Of a stretch of DNA of 26,152 nt, positions 8,172 to 16,391 are shown one piece after another; positions within the stretch are counted from its first letter, which is position 1; every line of letters begins with the position of its first letter. Made by a program: the position numbers and the translations under genes. The notes below the pieces were generated by a model that searched no databases, had not been told where the DNA came from, and was given only the letters and a program-made list of their open reading frames with translations. This DNA is from a virus: the IMG/VR virus record IMGVR_UViG_3300035660_000003, positions 86,261 to 112,412 of that record, one strand, 5' to 3'.

Positions 8172-10261
8172 TTCTCTTTAACACTTTTCTCTTCAACAAA
8201 AGCAATTTTTATGTAATCCTCTAAAGTTTCACATCCAATAACTTTTATTGTATATTCGTTTGGAATAATATCCTGTTCATAGTTTGTCTTAGGAATGACT
8301 ACTTCAGCAAATCCCCATCTTTGAGCCGCCATGATTTTTTCATGTGTTCCGCCAACAGCCGTAATAATTATTTTTCCGTCGATTCCAATGTTGATTTCTC
8401 CAGAAAATGCAATGTCTTGTCTGATTTTCTTATTCTGAATTATAGATAATAGTGCCAAAGTCATTGCAACGCCAGCACTTGGTCCTTCAACTCCATGTGC
8501 TTGAGCAAAATCTATATGAGTTCGTTTATCAAGTGGCGAAAATCCATACATTTGTTGAATTACATGAGCAACTTTAGAAATTGAATGTTGCATATAAGAT
8601 TCATCTTTTACAGCAACACCAGTTATATGGAAATATCCATCCTGTTTCTTTTTTACTTCTTCCATTGAAGCCCTAATTGGCAGGACTGAACCCATCATTT
8701 CATCTGCATTTGGGTCTTTTGTTATTGATAGACCATAGATTTGACCGATTTTAGGTTCAGATTTCGGATTAATTATCAGATAAACATTCTTTTCGGCGAC
8801 AAATCTTTCCAATACTTGTTGATATATTGATTTACAATGCACGTCTATGGCTTCACGGATATACTTAACATCAACTTCAGATTTACCTTCGTCTCTCGCC
8901 AATGTGCTTGCGGTCTTGATTATAGAAATTAATGGTCTGAATTTGGTCGTCAATTTATCTCTTCTTCCACTCTTTCTCCTAGATTCTTCAATCACTTCCA
9001 TACAGGATTCTCTGGTGAATGGTAAAAGATTGAACCGTTTAACCTCTTGAGAGATGAATTGAACGACTTTCTGACGATTTTCAATCGTGTTATCCATGTA
9101 ATTATTCATATAAACTGTCTTACCATAACCCTGAATACGGTCTAACAATGCTGCATGAATATTTGGCAGACTATCTAAGTTTCCTGCCGCTATAAAGAAT
9201 ACCATAGATGGAACTGGTTCGGTTGAAACTGCCATAGCCGCCGTATCTCCACCATGAAATAGACTTCTTAAAGCTATTGGAATTTGTCCCTCTTCAAGAA
9301 CTGTCAAAAGTGTAATTGCCTCTGCACCAGTCAAATTTTTAATCTCATCTATAAATAATATTCCTAAATGAGCACGATGCACGTCACCAGCACTAACTCT
9401 TTGATGTTCTGGAGTTCCTAAACCACCAGTCTGATATGGGTCCCAAGCAATCGAACCGAATAATTGTGCTGAACCATGTCCTGTAGCATCTATATAGGGA
9501 ACTCTTCCAGATGAATTATCAATCAATAATTTAGGAGCATCAGACCTTTCTGCTCCACCAATTCCTTGTGCGGGACCAACCCCACCCATCATTTTTCCAA
9601 ACCATCCTATCATGAAAGAGAAAAACAATAATGATGCTCCACCAATTACTAACGGTGCAACAAAAATGAATGTATTTAGAGGATTTTCTGATAAAACTAT
9701 AATGAACATTGATAAACCTATTAATGCCAATCCGAATCCCCCTAAGAATGTTCGTAGAATTCTCATTCCCCAACGTTGCCAAAATGATTTTTTTCCAATT
9801 TTCTGTGTTTGAATGGAAATTATTTCTTTTCCTTTACCTGCCTGATGAATACTGATTTTTGGTTCTGATGGTAGAGTTTTATTCTTCCAAGACAAAACAT
9901 CATAAAGTTTGATTTTGTGTTTCTTATAGATTTCAGTCATATAAGAAGACATGGCTCGACCAATCAAAGACTTTCCTGTGCCAGCATCGCCCAACAAAAG
10001 TAAGAAAGGTCCAGCAGGCAACCATTCTTTAGGTTGAGGTTTCAGTCCCATAGGGTCTTCAAAGGCTTTCCACCATTTCTTTTGTTTTAGATAAGTTAAT
10101 TTATGAACCCATTCGTCAATGCATAATCGACACTCTTGCATTGCCCTATCTTGCCCAATAATCCAATCTATTAATTGGTCTGAAACGGAAAATCCCAATG
10201 TGTTCTTAAAATCTTTCCATTTCCACTTTTCAGTATTATCACCAAAGTAATCATCAGTCAT
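8159..10261 (-). CDS. lonB: Membrane-anchored ATP-dependent Lon protease (LonB-like architecture)
   Basis: A 700-residue AAA+ serine protease that should degrade selected or unfolded proteins at the membrane. Order: Walker A GDAGTGKS (91-98), two membrane helices (about 168-190 and 196-220) between Walker A and B as in archaeal LonB, the LonB-type segment ending GGLGTPEHQRV, Walker B LGILFIDEI (299-307), Arg finger R375, then the S16 protease domain with catalytic S595 (VEGPSAGVA) and K642 (GGTHEKIMAA). The EGPSAG and SGEINI motifs are closer to bacterial LonA; cellular LonB usually has EGDSAS. The start is the ATG at 10261, with GGTG 5 bases upstream; a GTG at 10267 would add two residues. 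Lon is rarely virus-encoded; particle maturation or host-protein turnover are open options. Confidence 0.92.
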   Translation of the reverse strand: MTDDYFGDNTEKWKWKDFKNTLGFSVSDQLIDWIIGQDRAMQECRLCIDEWVHKLTYLKQKKWWKAFEDPMGLKPQPKEWLPAGPFLLLLGDAGTGKSLIGRAMSSYMTEIYKKHKIKLYDVLSWKNKTLPSEPKISIHQAGKGKEIISIQTQKIGKKSFWQRWGMRILRTFLGGFGLALIGLSMFIIVLSENPLNTFIFVAPLVIGGASLLFFSFMIGWFGKMMGGVGPAQGIGGAERSDAPKLLIDNSSGRVPYIDATGHGSAQLFGSIAWDPYQTGGLGTPEHQRVSAGDVHRAHLGILFIDEIKNLTGAEAITLLTVLEEGQIPIALRSLFHGGDTAAMAVSTEPVPSMVFFIAAGNLDSLPNIHAALLDRIQGYGKTVYMNNYMDNTIENRQKVVQFISQEVKRFNLLPFTRESCMEVIEESRRKSGRRDKLTTKFRPLISIIKTASTLARDEGKSEVDVKYIREAIDVHCKSIYQQVLERFVAEKNVYLIINPKSEPKIGQIYGLSITKDPNADEMMGSVLPIRASMEEVKKKQDGYFHITGVAVKDESYMQHSISKVAHVIQQMYGFSPLDKRTHIDFAQAHGVEGPSAGVAMTLALLSIIQNKKIRQDIAFSGEINIGIDGKIIITAVGGTHEKIMAAQRWGFAEVVIPKTNYEQDIIPNEYTIKVIGCETLEDYIKIAFVEEKSVKEKQKF

Positions 10262-10293
10262 GCTCACACCTGAGAGTAGAAAGTAATTCGAAG

Positions 10294-10309
10294 TATAAAA
10301 AGTTTACGT
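10294..10309 (-). promoter_or_regulatory. BRE/TATA promoter of lon
   Basis: Minus-strand ACGTAAACTTTTTATA fits the consensus. The expected start is near 10271, leaving a ~10-base leader that holds the GGTG ribosome binding site. It is divergent from the HNH promoter at 10333-10348. Confidence 0.65.
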
Positions 10310-10332
10310 TGAAATATAAAAAAATCTTTTCG

Positions 10333-10348
10333 CCATAAAGTTTAAATA
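10333..10348 (+). promoter_or_regulatory. BRE/TATA promoter of the plus-strand HNH gene (leaderless)
   Basis: CCATAAAGTTTAAATA ends 23 bases before the ATG at 10371, so transcription should begin at or next to the start codon. No ribosome binding site precedes the ATG, in agreement with a leaderless message. Confidence 0.75.
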
Positions 10349-10370
10349 GTTCGTTATCTATACTATAAGT

Positions 10371-10853
10371 ATGATATGTCAGATATGCAAAAAGCAATTC
10401 AGTCCAAGTAAATATAATAAAGTCCGTCAGAAATATTGTAGTTTAACGTGTCGAAAAATTGGATTAAGAGAAAATTACCAGCGTAATTCTAAAAGATATT
10501 GGCGAAAACATAAAAAAGAATATCTCAAAAACATTGAAAGGAGCAAAATGAGACTAAAGAAGTTACAATTGCAATATCGCTTTGAAGTTCTTATTCATTA
10601 TGGTGGCAATCCGCCTAAATGTTCTTGCTGTGGCGAAGATAATATCCTTTTTCTTACTATAGACCATATTCACGGTGGTGGAGAAAGTGACCGTAAAAAA
10701 TTAAAAGGAAGTAATTTTTATAAGTATCTAATTGACAAGTGTTTTCCAGACGGATTTCAGGTATTATGTTCTAACTGCAATATGGCAAAAGGAAGGAACA
10801 AAGTTCAATTCTGTCCTGTCCATCATCCAGAACAATATAAAATTGAAGTTTAA
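10371..10853 (+). CDS. HNH endonuclease with N-terminal zinc finger
   Basis: HNH nuclease of 160 residues and the only one on the plus strand. Its catalytic domain matches its paralogues: LIHYGGNPPKCSCCG, LTIDHIHGGGES, VLCSNCN and FCPVHH. Its N-terminus differs. In place of the 15-residue repeat array there is a zinc finger (C3, C6, C23, C27) followed by a single repeat-like unit (RYWRKHKKEYLKN). It lies between the divergent lon promoter and the 3' end of mcm, and its last four bases overlap the convergent mcm stop. The message is predicted to be leaderless. Likely a mobile homing-type nuclease whose binding module has been swapped; the target site is unknown. Confidence 0.85.
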   Translation: MICQICKKQFSPSKYNKVRQKYCSLTCRKIGLRENYQRNSKRYWRKHKKEYLKNIERSKMRLKKLQLQYRFEVLIHYGGNPPKCSCCGEDNILFLTIDHIHGGGESDRKKLKGSNFYKYLIDKCFPDGFQVLCSNCNMAKGRNKVQFCPVHHPEQYKIEV

Positions 10854-12850
10854 CTCGTTGTTCTATAGCAGTTCAAGGTCGGTCTCATAATTACTCCTTT
10901 ATTTAGCAATTCTGAGATGATTTTATTGACATAGCCTTCCAAACCGAGATTTTTAGCGATTTGAAGTAATTCGCCGTGAGAAATTCCTGTAGTGTGGTCA
11001 TTTCCCTGATTATCTCTAATAATTTGCAAAATCTGAGACTCTGCTTTTTCTCTAGTTCCTTTACCAGTCTCAATGATTTCCATATTAAATTTAACACTAT
11101 CGAGAAAGACATTGAAAATCTTTTTAGTTGCTTCGGCATCGGATACATCCGCTATTGGTTTGAGTAGAATTCTAGCATGAGCCTCACAAATCCGTCTCAG
11201 GGCTTCAAACTGTCTATAAAAAATTGAAATTGTTCCTTGATTATCGTTACCGTTTTGCATATGTTTTCTAATCGACAGAAAATAATCATTCAAAATTTTT
11301 CTAGCCTCTGGAGAGACTTCGGGTTTGACTCTTTTTGCATATGCAATATATTTCTTAAATAATTCACGGTCTATTCTCTTGGACTTCTCCTTCTCTTCCT
11401 CACCCCAAATATGTTGAATTACTTTTTCGTCAAGAGATTCATCTGGTTTGTCGATTACTATAAAAATCAAATCAAATCTACTGAATAATGTGGGCGGAAA
11501 ACTTGATAGATTATCCAATACGCTTTTATATGGGTCATATCTACCACTTAACGGGTTAGCCGCTGCTATGATTGAAGTTCGAGCTTTCAGGGTTGCATGA
11601 ACACCCGCCTTATTTATTGAAATGATTTGTTGTTCCATCGCTTCATGGATATTCACTCGGTCTTCTGCCTTCATTTTGTCAATTTCATCGATACAGGCTA
11701 CGCCATTATCTGATAAGACCAGAACCCCCGCCTCAATCATCCATTCACCAGCATCATTTTTAGTCATAGCTGCCGTTAAACCAGCCGCAGTTACGCCTTG
11801 ACCGCTTGAATACATTCCTCTTGGAGATAGTTCCGCAGTTGCTCTTAAAAGTTGACTTTTGGCTGTGCTTGGGTCCCCAACAAAAAGAACGTGGATATTC
11901 CCTCGAATATTGATTTCTCGTTTTCTATCTACTCCGCCAAAAAGACTCAATAGACATGCTTCCTTCTCCATTTTATGACCATAGATGGATGGAGCAACAT
12001 TATCTATAAGAATCTGATAAATATCTGGCTGACTACTTAATTCCTGAATTTCCAATTCTTCTTCAGGCGTTATTTCAATTGATTCTGGGTCTTTACTTTT
12101 CTTATTAATTCCTAAAATATCGAGATAAATTTCATTGAATTTGGATTTGACTCTTCCTTTATACATTGTCGTTAGTTTTACTAATCCAATTACTTCTACT
12201 TCATCTCCGCAATTAACTTTATTTATAAGATGTTGCAATCTAATGAACATGGAAATTCGTTGAGGAACTCTACTTGAAATATCTTCATGCAACTCTTGAA
12301 GGGCGAATTCTTGACTATCTATGGCATCGCTTTCTGATTCTACTGGGTCAAAAAGTCGATGTTTGGATTTACAACCATTACATACTTTTTGTGGAAGACT
12401 TAAAGCCAATGGACTTTCCTGATGGATTGGAGATGTTTCCTCTCCACATTCTCTGCATTTAAAAGTTACATTTAAATACATTGGTCTAACAAATGATAAT
12501 CTGTTGACCAGACCTCTCACCTTAATGGTTTTTCCGACTTGTTTTGCTCCAATATTATGTAGTTTAGTAAATGGGATGGTTTTCTCGTCCATGAACCCGA
12601 TTTGAACTTCATTCCCATCTTTCGAATTACAACTTGCAATGGCTATCGCATCAACCATAGCCTTTTGAAAATCATCGAATGCCCCTCTTTCTGGTGATTC
12701 TATTAACATGGTAGTATAATTCGTATCCCATTGCATCATTTCATCAATGCTAAAAATGATGAAGTTTTTATTCTCATCAATGAGTTCTTTAATATAATGC
12801 TTGTGTTCATCTCTTGCAAAGAATTCCTTAAAGGGGTCAATCATACTCAT
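10850..12850 (-). CDS. mcm: MCM replicative helicase
   Basis: Archaeal-type minichromosome maintenance helicase of 666 residues, which unwinds DNA ahead of the polymerase as a hexamer. The N-terminal domain carries a zinc ribbon (C132, C135, C157, C160). The AAA+ domain has Walker A GDPSTAKS (325-332), Walker B CIDEID (386-391), sensor-1 Asn in AANPLSGRYDP (near 432) and Arg finger R458 in LFSRFD. A C-terminal winged-helix domain (about 600-664) is present. All catalytic residues are intact and no intein is inserted. The ATG at 12850 is preceded by AAGGTTAG about 7 bases upstream. Its own promoter lies at 12885-12900. With PolB, it gives the virus much of its own replisome. Confidence 0.97.
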   Translation of the reverse strand: MSMIDPFKEFFARDEHKHYIKELIDENKNFIIFSIDEMMQWDTNYTTMLIESPERGAFDDFQKAMVDAIAIASCNSKDGNEVQIGFMDEKTIPFTKLHNIGAKQVGKTIKVRGLVNRLSFVRPMYLNVTFKCRECGEETSPIHQESPLALSLPQKVCNGCKSKHRLFDPVESESDAIDSQEFALQELHEDISSRVPQRISMFIRLQHLINKVNCGDEVEVIGLVKLTTMYKGRVKSKFNEIYLDILGINKKSKDPESIEITPEEELEIQELSSQPDIYQILIDNVAPSIYGHKMEKEACLLSLFGGVDRKREINIRGNIHVLFVGDPSTAKSQLLRATAELSPRGMYSSGQGVTAAGLTAAMTKNDAGEWMIEAGVLVLSDNGVACIDEIDKMKAEDRVNIHEAMEQQIISINKAGVHATLKARTSIIAAANPLSGRYDPYKSVLDNLSSFPPTLFSRFDLIFIVIDKPDESLDEKVIQHIWGEEEKEKSKRIDRELFKKYIAYAKRVKPEVSPEARKILNDYFLSIRKHMQNGNDNQGTISIFYRQFEALRRICEAHARILLKPIADVSDAEATKKIFNVFLDSVKFNMEIIETGKGTREKAESQILQIIRDNQGNDHTTGISHGELLQIAKNLGLEGYVNKIISELLNKGVIMRPTLNCYRTTS

Positions 12851-12884
12851 TAGTCTAACCTTACTTATTTTATATAAATCCGTA

Positions 12885-12900
12885 TATTTAAATGTTATGT
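12885..12900 (-). promoter_or_regulatory. BRE/TATA promoter of mcm
   Basis: Minus-strand ACATAACATTTAAATA fits the consensus, with an expected start near 12862. A second TATA-like TTTATATAAA (12868-12877) could serve a leaderless start. TGATTAATCCA, also found before the portal promoter, lies directly upstream. Confidence 0.65.
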
Positions 12901-12904
12901 TGGA

Positions 12905-12920
12905 TTAATCAATTGATTAA
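12905..12920. promoter_or_regulatory. 16-bp perfect palindrome upstream of mcm
   Basis: TTAATCAATTGATTAA reads the same on both strands and sits a few bases upstream of the mcm BRE. It may be a dimer-binding operator. AT-rich palindromes also arise by chance, so this is tentative. Confidence 0.35.
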
Positions 12921-12951
12921 ACGGTGGGCTGCATTAAAATCTCGACAAAAT

Positions 12952-13209
12952 TCAGCCATTAATCAGTTTAAGAATTTGCGGAAACCATTGTGACAGCACG
13001 CCGAGAATACTTAAACCAAAGACTGAAATAATCAGCCATTTTAACCAGTCGATGTCTTTTTTCATCGATGATGTTTGTTCATCTAATTTTTTATGTAAAG
13101 CAAAAAATTCAACAGCTACGGCTTTTTCAAATGGTGTTCTAGCCAGTTTAAAAATCTCATCTGGACAATCGCTGTATTCATCAATCAATTTCTTAAAATC
13201 ATCTTCCAT
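12952..13209 (-). CDS. Small membrane protein of unknown function
   Basis: An 85-residue protein that I do not recognise. The first ~50 residues are acidic and helical (MEDDFKKLIDEYSDCPDE), followed by a short possible coiled coil (ALHKKLDEQTSSMKKDIDWL). One C-terminal membrane helix follows (WLIISVFGLSILGVLSQWF), with the last residues just beyond it. This layout resembles small phage XhlA/holin-accessory proteins, but no signature confirms it. I use the ATG at 13209; a longer frame would overlap polB. GTGA lies 5 bases before the ATG, and a TATA element at 13243-13258 gives an ~11-base leader. It sits between polB and mcm, so a role in membrane attachment of replication is as possible as one in lysis. 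Confidence 0.6.
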   Translation of the reverse strand: MEDDFKKLIDEYSDCPDEIFKLARTPFEKAVAVEFFALHKKLDEQTSSMKKDIDWLKWLIISVFGLSILGVLSQWFPQILKLING

Positions 13210-13242
13210 AGTATTCACGCATATAAATAGGTGCGAAACCAA

Positions 13243-13258
13243 CTTATAAACTTTATGG
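13243..13258 (-). promoter_or_regulatory. BRE/TATA promoter of the small membrane protein gene
   Basis: Minus-strand CCATAAAGTTTATAAG shares CCATAAAGTTTA exactly with the plus-strand HNH promoter at 10333. The expected start is near 13220. Confidence 0.6.
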
Positions 13259-13277
13259 AAGGATAATACAATAACAG

Positions 13278-15758
13278 TTAATTTTGATTCATCCAATTGT
13301 CCATCCGAGTTACGCCCAAAATATCTTTCTCGAAAGACAAGTTTAGCGAGTCCAGAATTTGTTCGAATGTGGTGCGGAGATATTCGATGTATTTTTCAAC
13401 ATCAATATCTTCGGTTTTAGCAAGTTCAAGAGGCTTCACATTTTCGCCTCTACACAGTTTTGGATTAACCTTCACAAACTTTATCGAAGAACCAATTCCA
13501 ATATCCTCAGAATTCAACATTTTAGCCGCCCGAACGTGTTGAGGAATTCCTTTTTCAGTTCGTTCTCCTTTCTCATTTGCCTTACCATATTCCGATATTT
13601 CTTTTGTAATACCAACATTAAATGCCAAATCTGCAAGATTACTCCACTTTCTTTCTTTCAAGATTCTATAGTTAAATTTCAGTAAATCAATTATTTTATG
13701 TTTGGCTAGAGTCATATCCTGTTCAGAATTAACCTGCGACAATATTACTTTGGTATTGTCAAAGGCATTCTTGATAATCGGCGGAGTATGTTTCTTTTTG
13801 CCTGTTAGTCCTTTGACATCCACGAATCCATCTTCGAGAACTCCGAGATAGTTCTTTTTTCTTTCGGATAAACATACATAGCGATAAGATTTATCCAATT
13901 CAAATTCGATGTCAAATTCCTGTTTAGCCCAAGCAATTAATTGGTCTAATACTTCTTTAAGCGGATTCTTAATGAAAATACTATCAGTATCGCCGTAAAG
14001 AATTTCCAAACCTAATTCTTGACCGTGTTGAATTGTCTGACCAATAATATGCCTTCCAATTGCCGTAACCTCTTCAGCCGCTGGTGGACAATACATTTCG
14101 AAACTTTCTGAACCAAAGACTCCGTAACTGGCATTCATAATAACTTTAATTGACTGTTCAGCCACACCATACCATGTCTGAAGTGATTTTGGAAGTTCTT
14201 TATCTTTGGCTTTCTTTTTATACCAATTCACACGCAAATCCCGAAGAGACCCAATCAACATACTTTCAAGTGACCTCTCTTTCAAACACATCCAATGCGG
14301 AAGTTCGCCCACAGTATTGGATTTACATTCTTCATGAGGGCAGTTAATCGTTGAATAGCCAATGTTATAGACTTTTATAATCGAGGGATATAGACTGGCA
14401 AAATCTCCGACTTTGACATTGAAATGTATTCCACTCTTTGGGGGAATTACTGTTGCACCTTTATATTTTTTGCCCTTAACTACTGCTGTAGAAGATGTTA
14501 CGCCCTTCATGGTCTTAATTTCATCGGCGTTTGGAATCAAAAAGTTCCTTTTACGATGTTCATAGGTCAGAAAACTTAGAATCCAACTTGAAACGGATTT
14601 TCTTGAAACGTTCTCGATTGGCATTCTGCTCATTCGGTTAAGAACTAGCATCAAGTTCATGACTAGATTATCATTGAATGTGGTTAATTCTAAGGTTAGT
14701 TCAGCATCACGCATACAATAAGTAATCAATTCAAAATATGATAGGTCGTTAACCCATCTACCAGTCTGGATTTTGCCTTTATTAATTAATGCCTTTGAAA
14801 TAGTATCCAAATCAATGGTTTTATATTTTTGCTGAAAAGCATAGATTTGCATTGCTCGAATGAAAAAGAATTTGTATAGGTCAATATGAATTCCCTTGGT
14901 TAATAAAGTAATCCTATCTCTTACTTCAATTGGGATTTCTGATTCTGGAATTCCGAGTCGCAATGCCCGCACAGCAAGATATTTTAGGTCGAAGTCATCA
15001 CCGTTAAAAGTTATTATGAATGGATATTCATCGAATAAATGGAAAATCATTTTGATGAGTTCGACTTCGGATGAGAAAAATATAGTTTGTGTGCAAGAAT
15101 CTGGATAAATATCCAAGACCTTATTTTCTCGAAGTAGTATAAGTGCAATTCGTTCCCCAGTATTCGAAGCCAGACATGCACACAAAATCGGTAAATTGGC
15201 ACTTTCAGCATTCGGGATTTTTTCCCCAACATTCATAATCTCTAAATCCAAACTTGCCCTCTTGAAATTGGGAGCAGAATATTCGAGCAACCTTGCCCAT
15301 GTCTCGAAACAACTCTTGTCACTTTCATTAATTTTCATTAATTTCAGAACTTGTTCAACACGTTTTTCCGCCTCTGAATCTGTCACGAATTCTAATTTGC
15401 CATCCTTCCTTTGGTATGGCATTCCCATCATAATATTCTTGTCGTAAATATATCCTTGGAAAAACTTAACGTGATTTTCATAGACCTGTGGCATTCCATG
15501 AGTTTGTTTAACATATGATGGATATGCCAAATATGTCTTGTTCATTGTCACATTTTCATGTTTAAGAGCATCATATTTAATGACCTCTTCCGAATTTATC
15601 ACGCCTTTAATTGGCTGACTAAGTTTGATACTCGACAAGAAATATGCTTTATAATCTATATCAGTCCATTCTTCGATTTGCTGAGTTTCATCATTATACA
15701 ATTTTAGGCAGATTGCGTTGAGGGCAGAATTGTAGCTACTACTTACTATGTAAAGCAT
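13278..15758 (-). CDS. polB: Family B DNA polymerase with proofreading exonuclease
   Basis: Replicative DNA polymerase of 826 residues. All exonuclease motifs are present: Exo I SLDLEI (D171, E173), Exo II FNGDDFD (D257) and Exo III YCMRD (Y347, D351). All polymerase motifs are present: A DFASLYPSI (D452), B KVIMNASYG (K538 to G546) and C YGDTDS (588-593). No intein interrupts the active-site motifs. I choose the ATG at 15758 (MLYIVSSSYN, with GGAG 9 bases upstream), which overlaps the upstream HNH gene by 20 bases; a GTG at 15773 would add five residues. No separate promoter is visible, so polB seems to be read from the promoter in front of the HNH gene and translated by coupling. Confidence 0.96.
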   Translation of the reverse strand: MLYIVSSSYNSALNAICLKLYNDETQQIEEWTDIDYKAYFLSSIKLSQPIKGVINSEEVIKYDALKHENVTMNKTYLAYPSYVKQTHGMPQVYENHVKFFQGYIYDKNIMMGMPYQRKDGKLEFVTDSEAEKRVEQVLKLMKINESDKSCFETWARLLEYSAPNFKRASLDLEIMNVGEKIPNAESANLPILCACLASNTGERIALILLRENKVLDIYPDSCTQTIFFSSEVELIKMIFHLFDEYPFIITFNGDDFDLKYLAVRALRLGIPESEIPIEVRDRITLLTKGIHIDLYKFFFIRAMQIYAFQQKYKTIDLDTISKALINKGKIQTGRWVNDLSYFELITYCMRDAELTLELTTFNDNLVMNLMLVLNRMSRMPIENVSRKSVSSWILSFLTYEHRKRNFLIPNADEIKTMKGVTSSTAVVKGKKYKGATVIPPKSGIHFNVKVGDFASLYPSIIKVYNIGYSTINCPHEECKSNTVGELPHWMCLKERSLESMLIGSLRDLRVNWYKKKAKDKELPKSLQTWYGVAEQSIKVIMNASYGVFGSESFEMYCPPAAEEVTAIGRHIIGQTIQHGQELGLEILYGDTDSIFIKNPLKEVLDQLIAWAKQEFDIEFELDKSYRYVCLSERKKNYLGVLEDGFVDVKGLTGKKKHTPPIIKNAFDNTKVILSQVNSEQDMTLAKHKIIDLLKFNYRILKERKWSNLADLAFNVGITKEISEYGKANEKGERTEKGIPQHVRAAKMLNSEDIGIGSSIKFVKVNPKLCRGENVKPLELAKTEDIDVEKYIEYLRTTFEQILDSLNLSFEKDILGVTRMDNWMNQN

Positions 15759-16269
15759 GAGGACACACTCCACTATTTCGTTTGCCCCAATTACAATTCA
15801 TACATAATACTTGATAACCTTCAGGATAACCGTTTTTAACGAGCCAATAATAAAAACTATAACCCATACTTAAATTAAGCGATTTTTTATGTTTGTTTCC
15901 ACCACCTTTTATATGGTCTATTGTAAGAAACTCTATAATTGTTTCGCCACAGCAGGCACATTTAGGTGGATTACCACTATAATGAATAAGCACTTTCACT
16001 TTTAATTGTAACCGTTTCTGAGAAACAGCGTCTTTATTCTTTTGATACCATCGTTTTAGTATCTCTTTAATTTTTTCTTTATTGGCATCTCGATATTTTT
16101 TCTCTCGTTGAAGAATTTTTTCTCGGTTTTTCTGATAATACCGTTTTTTTATTTCTCTGTCTTTTTCTGGATTGTTTTTCCGCCATATTTTCATATAATC
16201 ATTTAATTTTTTAGAATTTTGACGTTGGTAATTCCGCATATATTGTTTATGCTTTTCGATATCCATCAT
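15739..16269 (-). CDS. HNH endonuclease with five 15-residue repeats, overlapping polB start
   Basis: HNH nuclease of 176 residues. Y14, W29, Y44, Y59 and W74 mark five basic repeats with an exact 15-residue period (for example RYYQKNREKILQREK). The catalytic domain has HYSGNPPKCACCG, TIDHIKGGGNKH, VLCMNCNWGK and GVCPH. It starts with a double Met at 16269 behind a TATA element at 16304-16319. Its TAG stop lies inside the polB reading frame, 20 bases past the polB ATG. The nuclease therefore leads the polymerase operon. Free-standing nucleases next to replication genes commonly cut the matching allele lacking them; that, or control of polB, would fit. It shares 36 identical bases with the HNH gene at 7625-8119. 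Confidence 0.87.
   Translation of the reverse strand: MMDIEKHKQYMRNYQRQNSKKLNDYMKIWRKNNPEKDREIKKRYYQKNREKILQREKKYRDANKEKIKEILKRWYQKNKDAVSQKRLQLKVKVLIHYSGNPPKCACCGETIIEFLTIDHIKGGGNKHKKSLNLSMGYSFYYWLVKNGYPEGYQVLCMNCNWGKRNSGVCPHALHSK
15889..15924 (-). repeat. 36-bp direct repeat, copy 2
   Basis: Identical to 7778-7813. It encodes TIDHIKGGGNKH of the HNH active site, and the flanking codons differ immediately outside it. Confidence 0.9.
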
Positions 16270-16303
16270 TATACAACTTCAAATTATATGGTAGAAATTG
16301 TAG

Positions 16304-16319
16304 TATATAAGGTTTTCGG
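16304..16319 (-). promoter_or_regulatory. BRE/TATA promoter of the HNH-polB operon
   Basis: Minus-strand CCGAAAACCTTATATA is nearly identical to the glycan-operon promoter at 6583-6598 (one T/A difference). The expected start is near 16281, giving a leader of about 11 bases. Confidence 0.7.
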
Positions 16320-16345
16320 TTCTGATTTTTAATAGTTAAAATTGC

Positions 16346-16361
16346 CCATAATCCTTATATA
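16346..16361 (+). promoter_or_regulatory. BRE/TATA promoter of the GNAT operon
   Basis: CCATAATCCTTATATA fits the consensus. Transcription should begin near 16384, about 8 bases before the ATG at 16392. It is divergent from the HNH-polB promoter 27 bases away. Confidence 0.7.
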
Positions 16362-16391
16362 TCGGCAAGTATTAATCTCTTTGTGGTTTAG

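Noticed and set aside
10850-15758. Inteins in mcm or polB
   Set aside because: Walker A, motif A, B and C and the exonuclease motifs are all uninterrupted, and both proteins have normal lengths.
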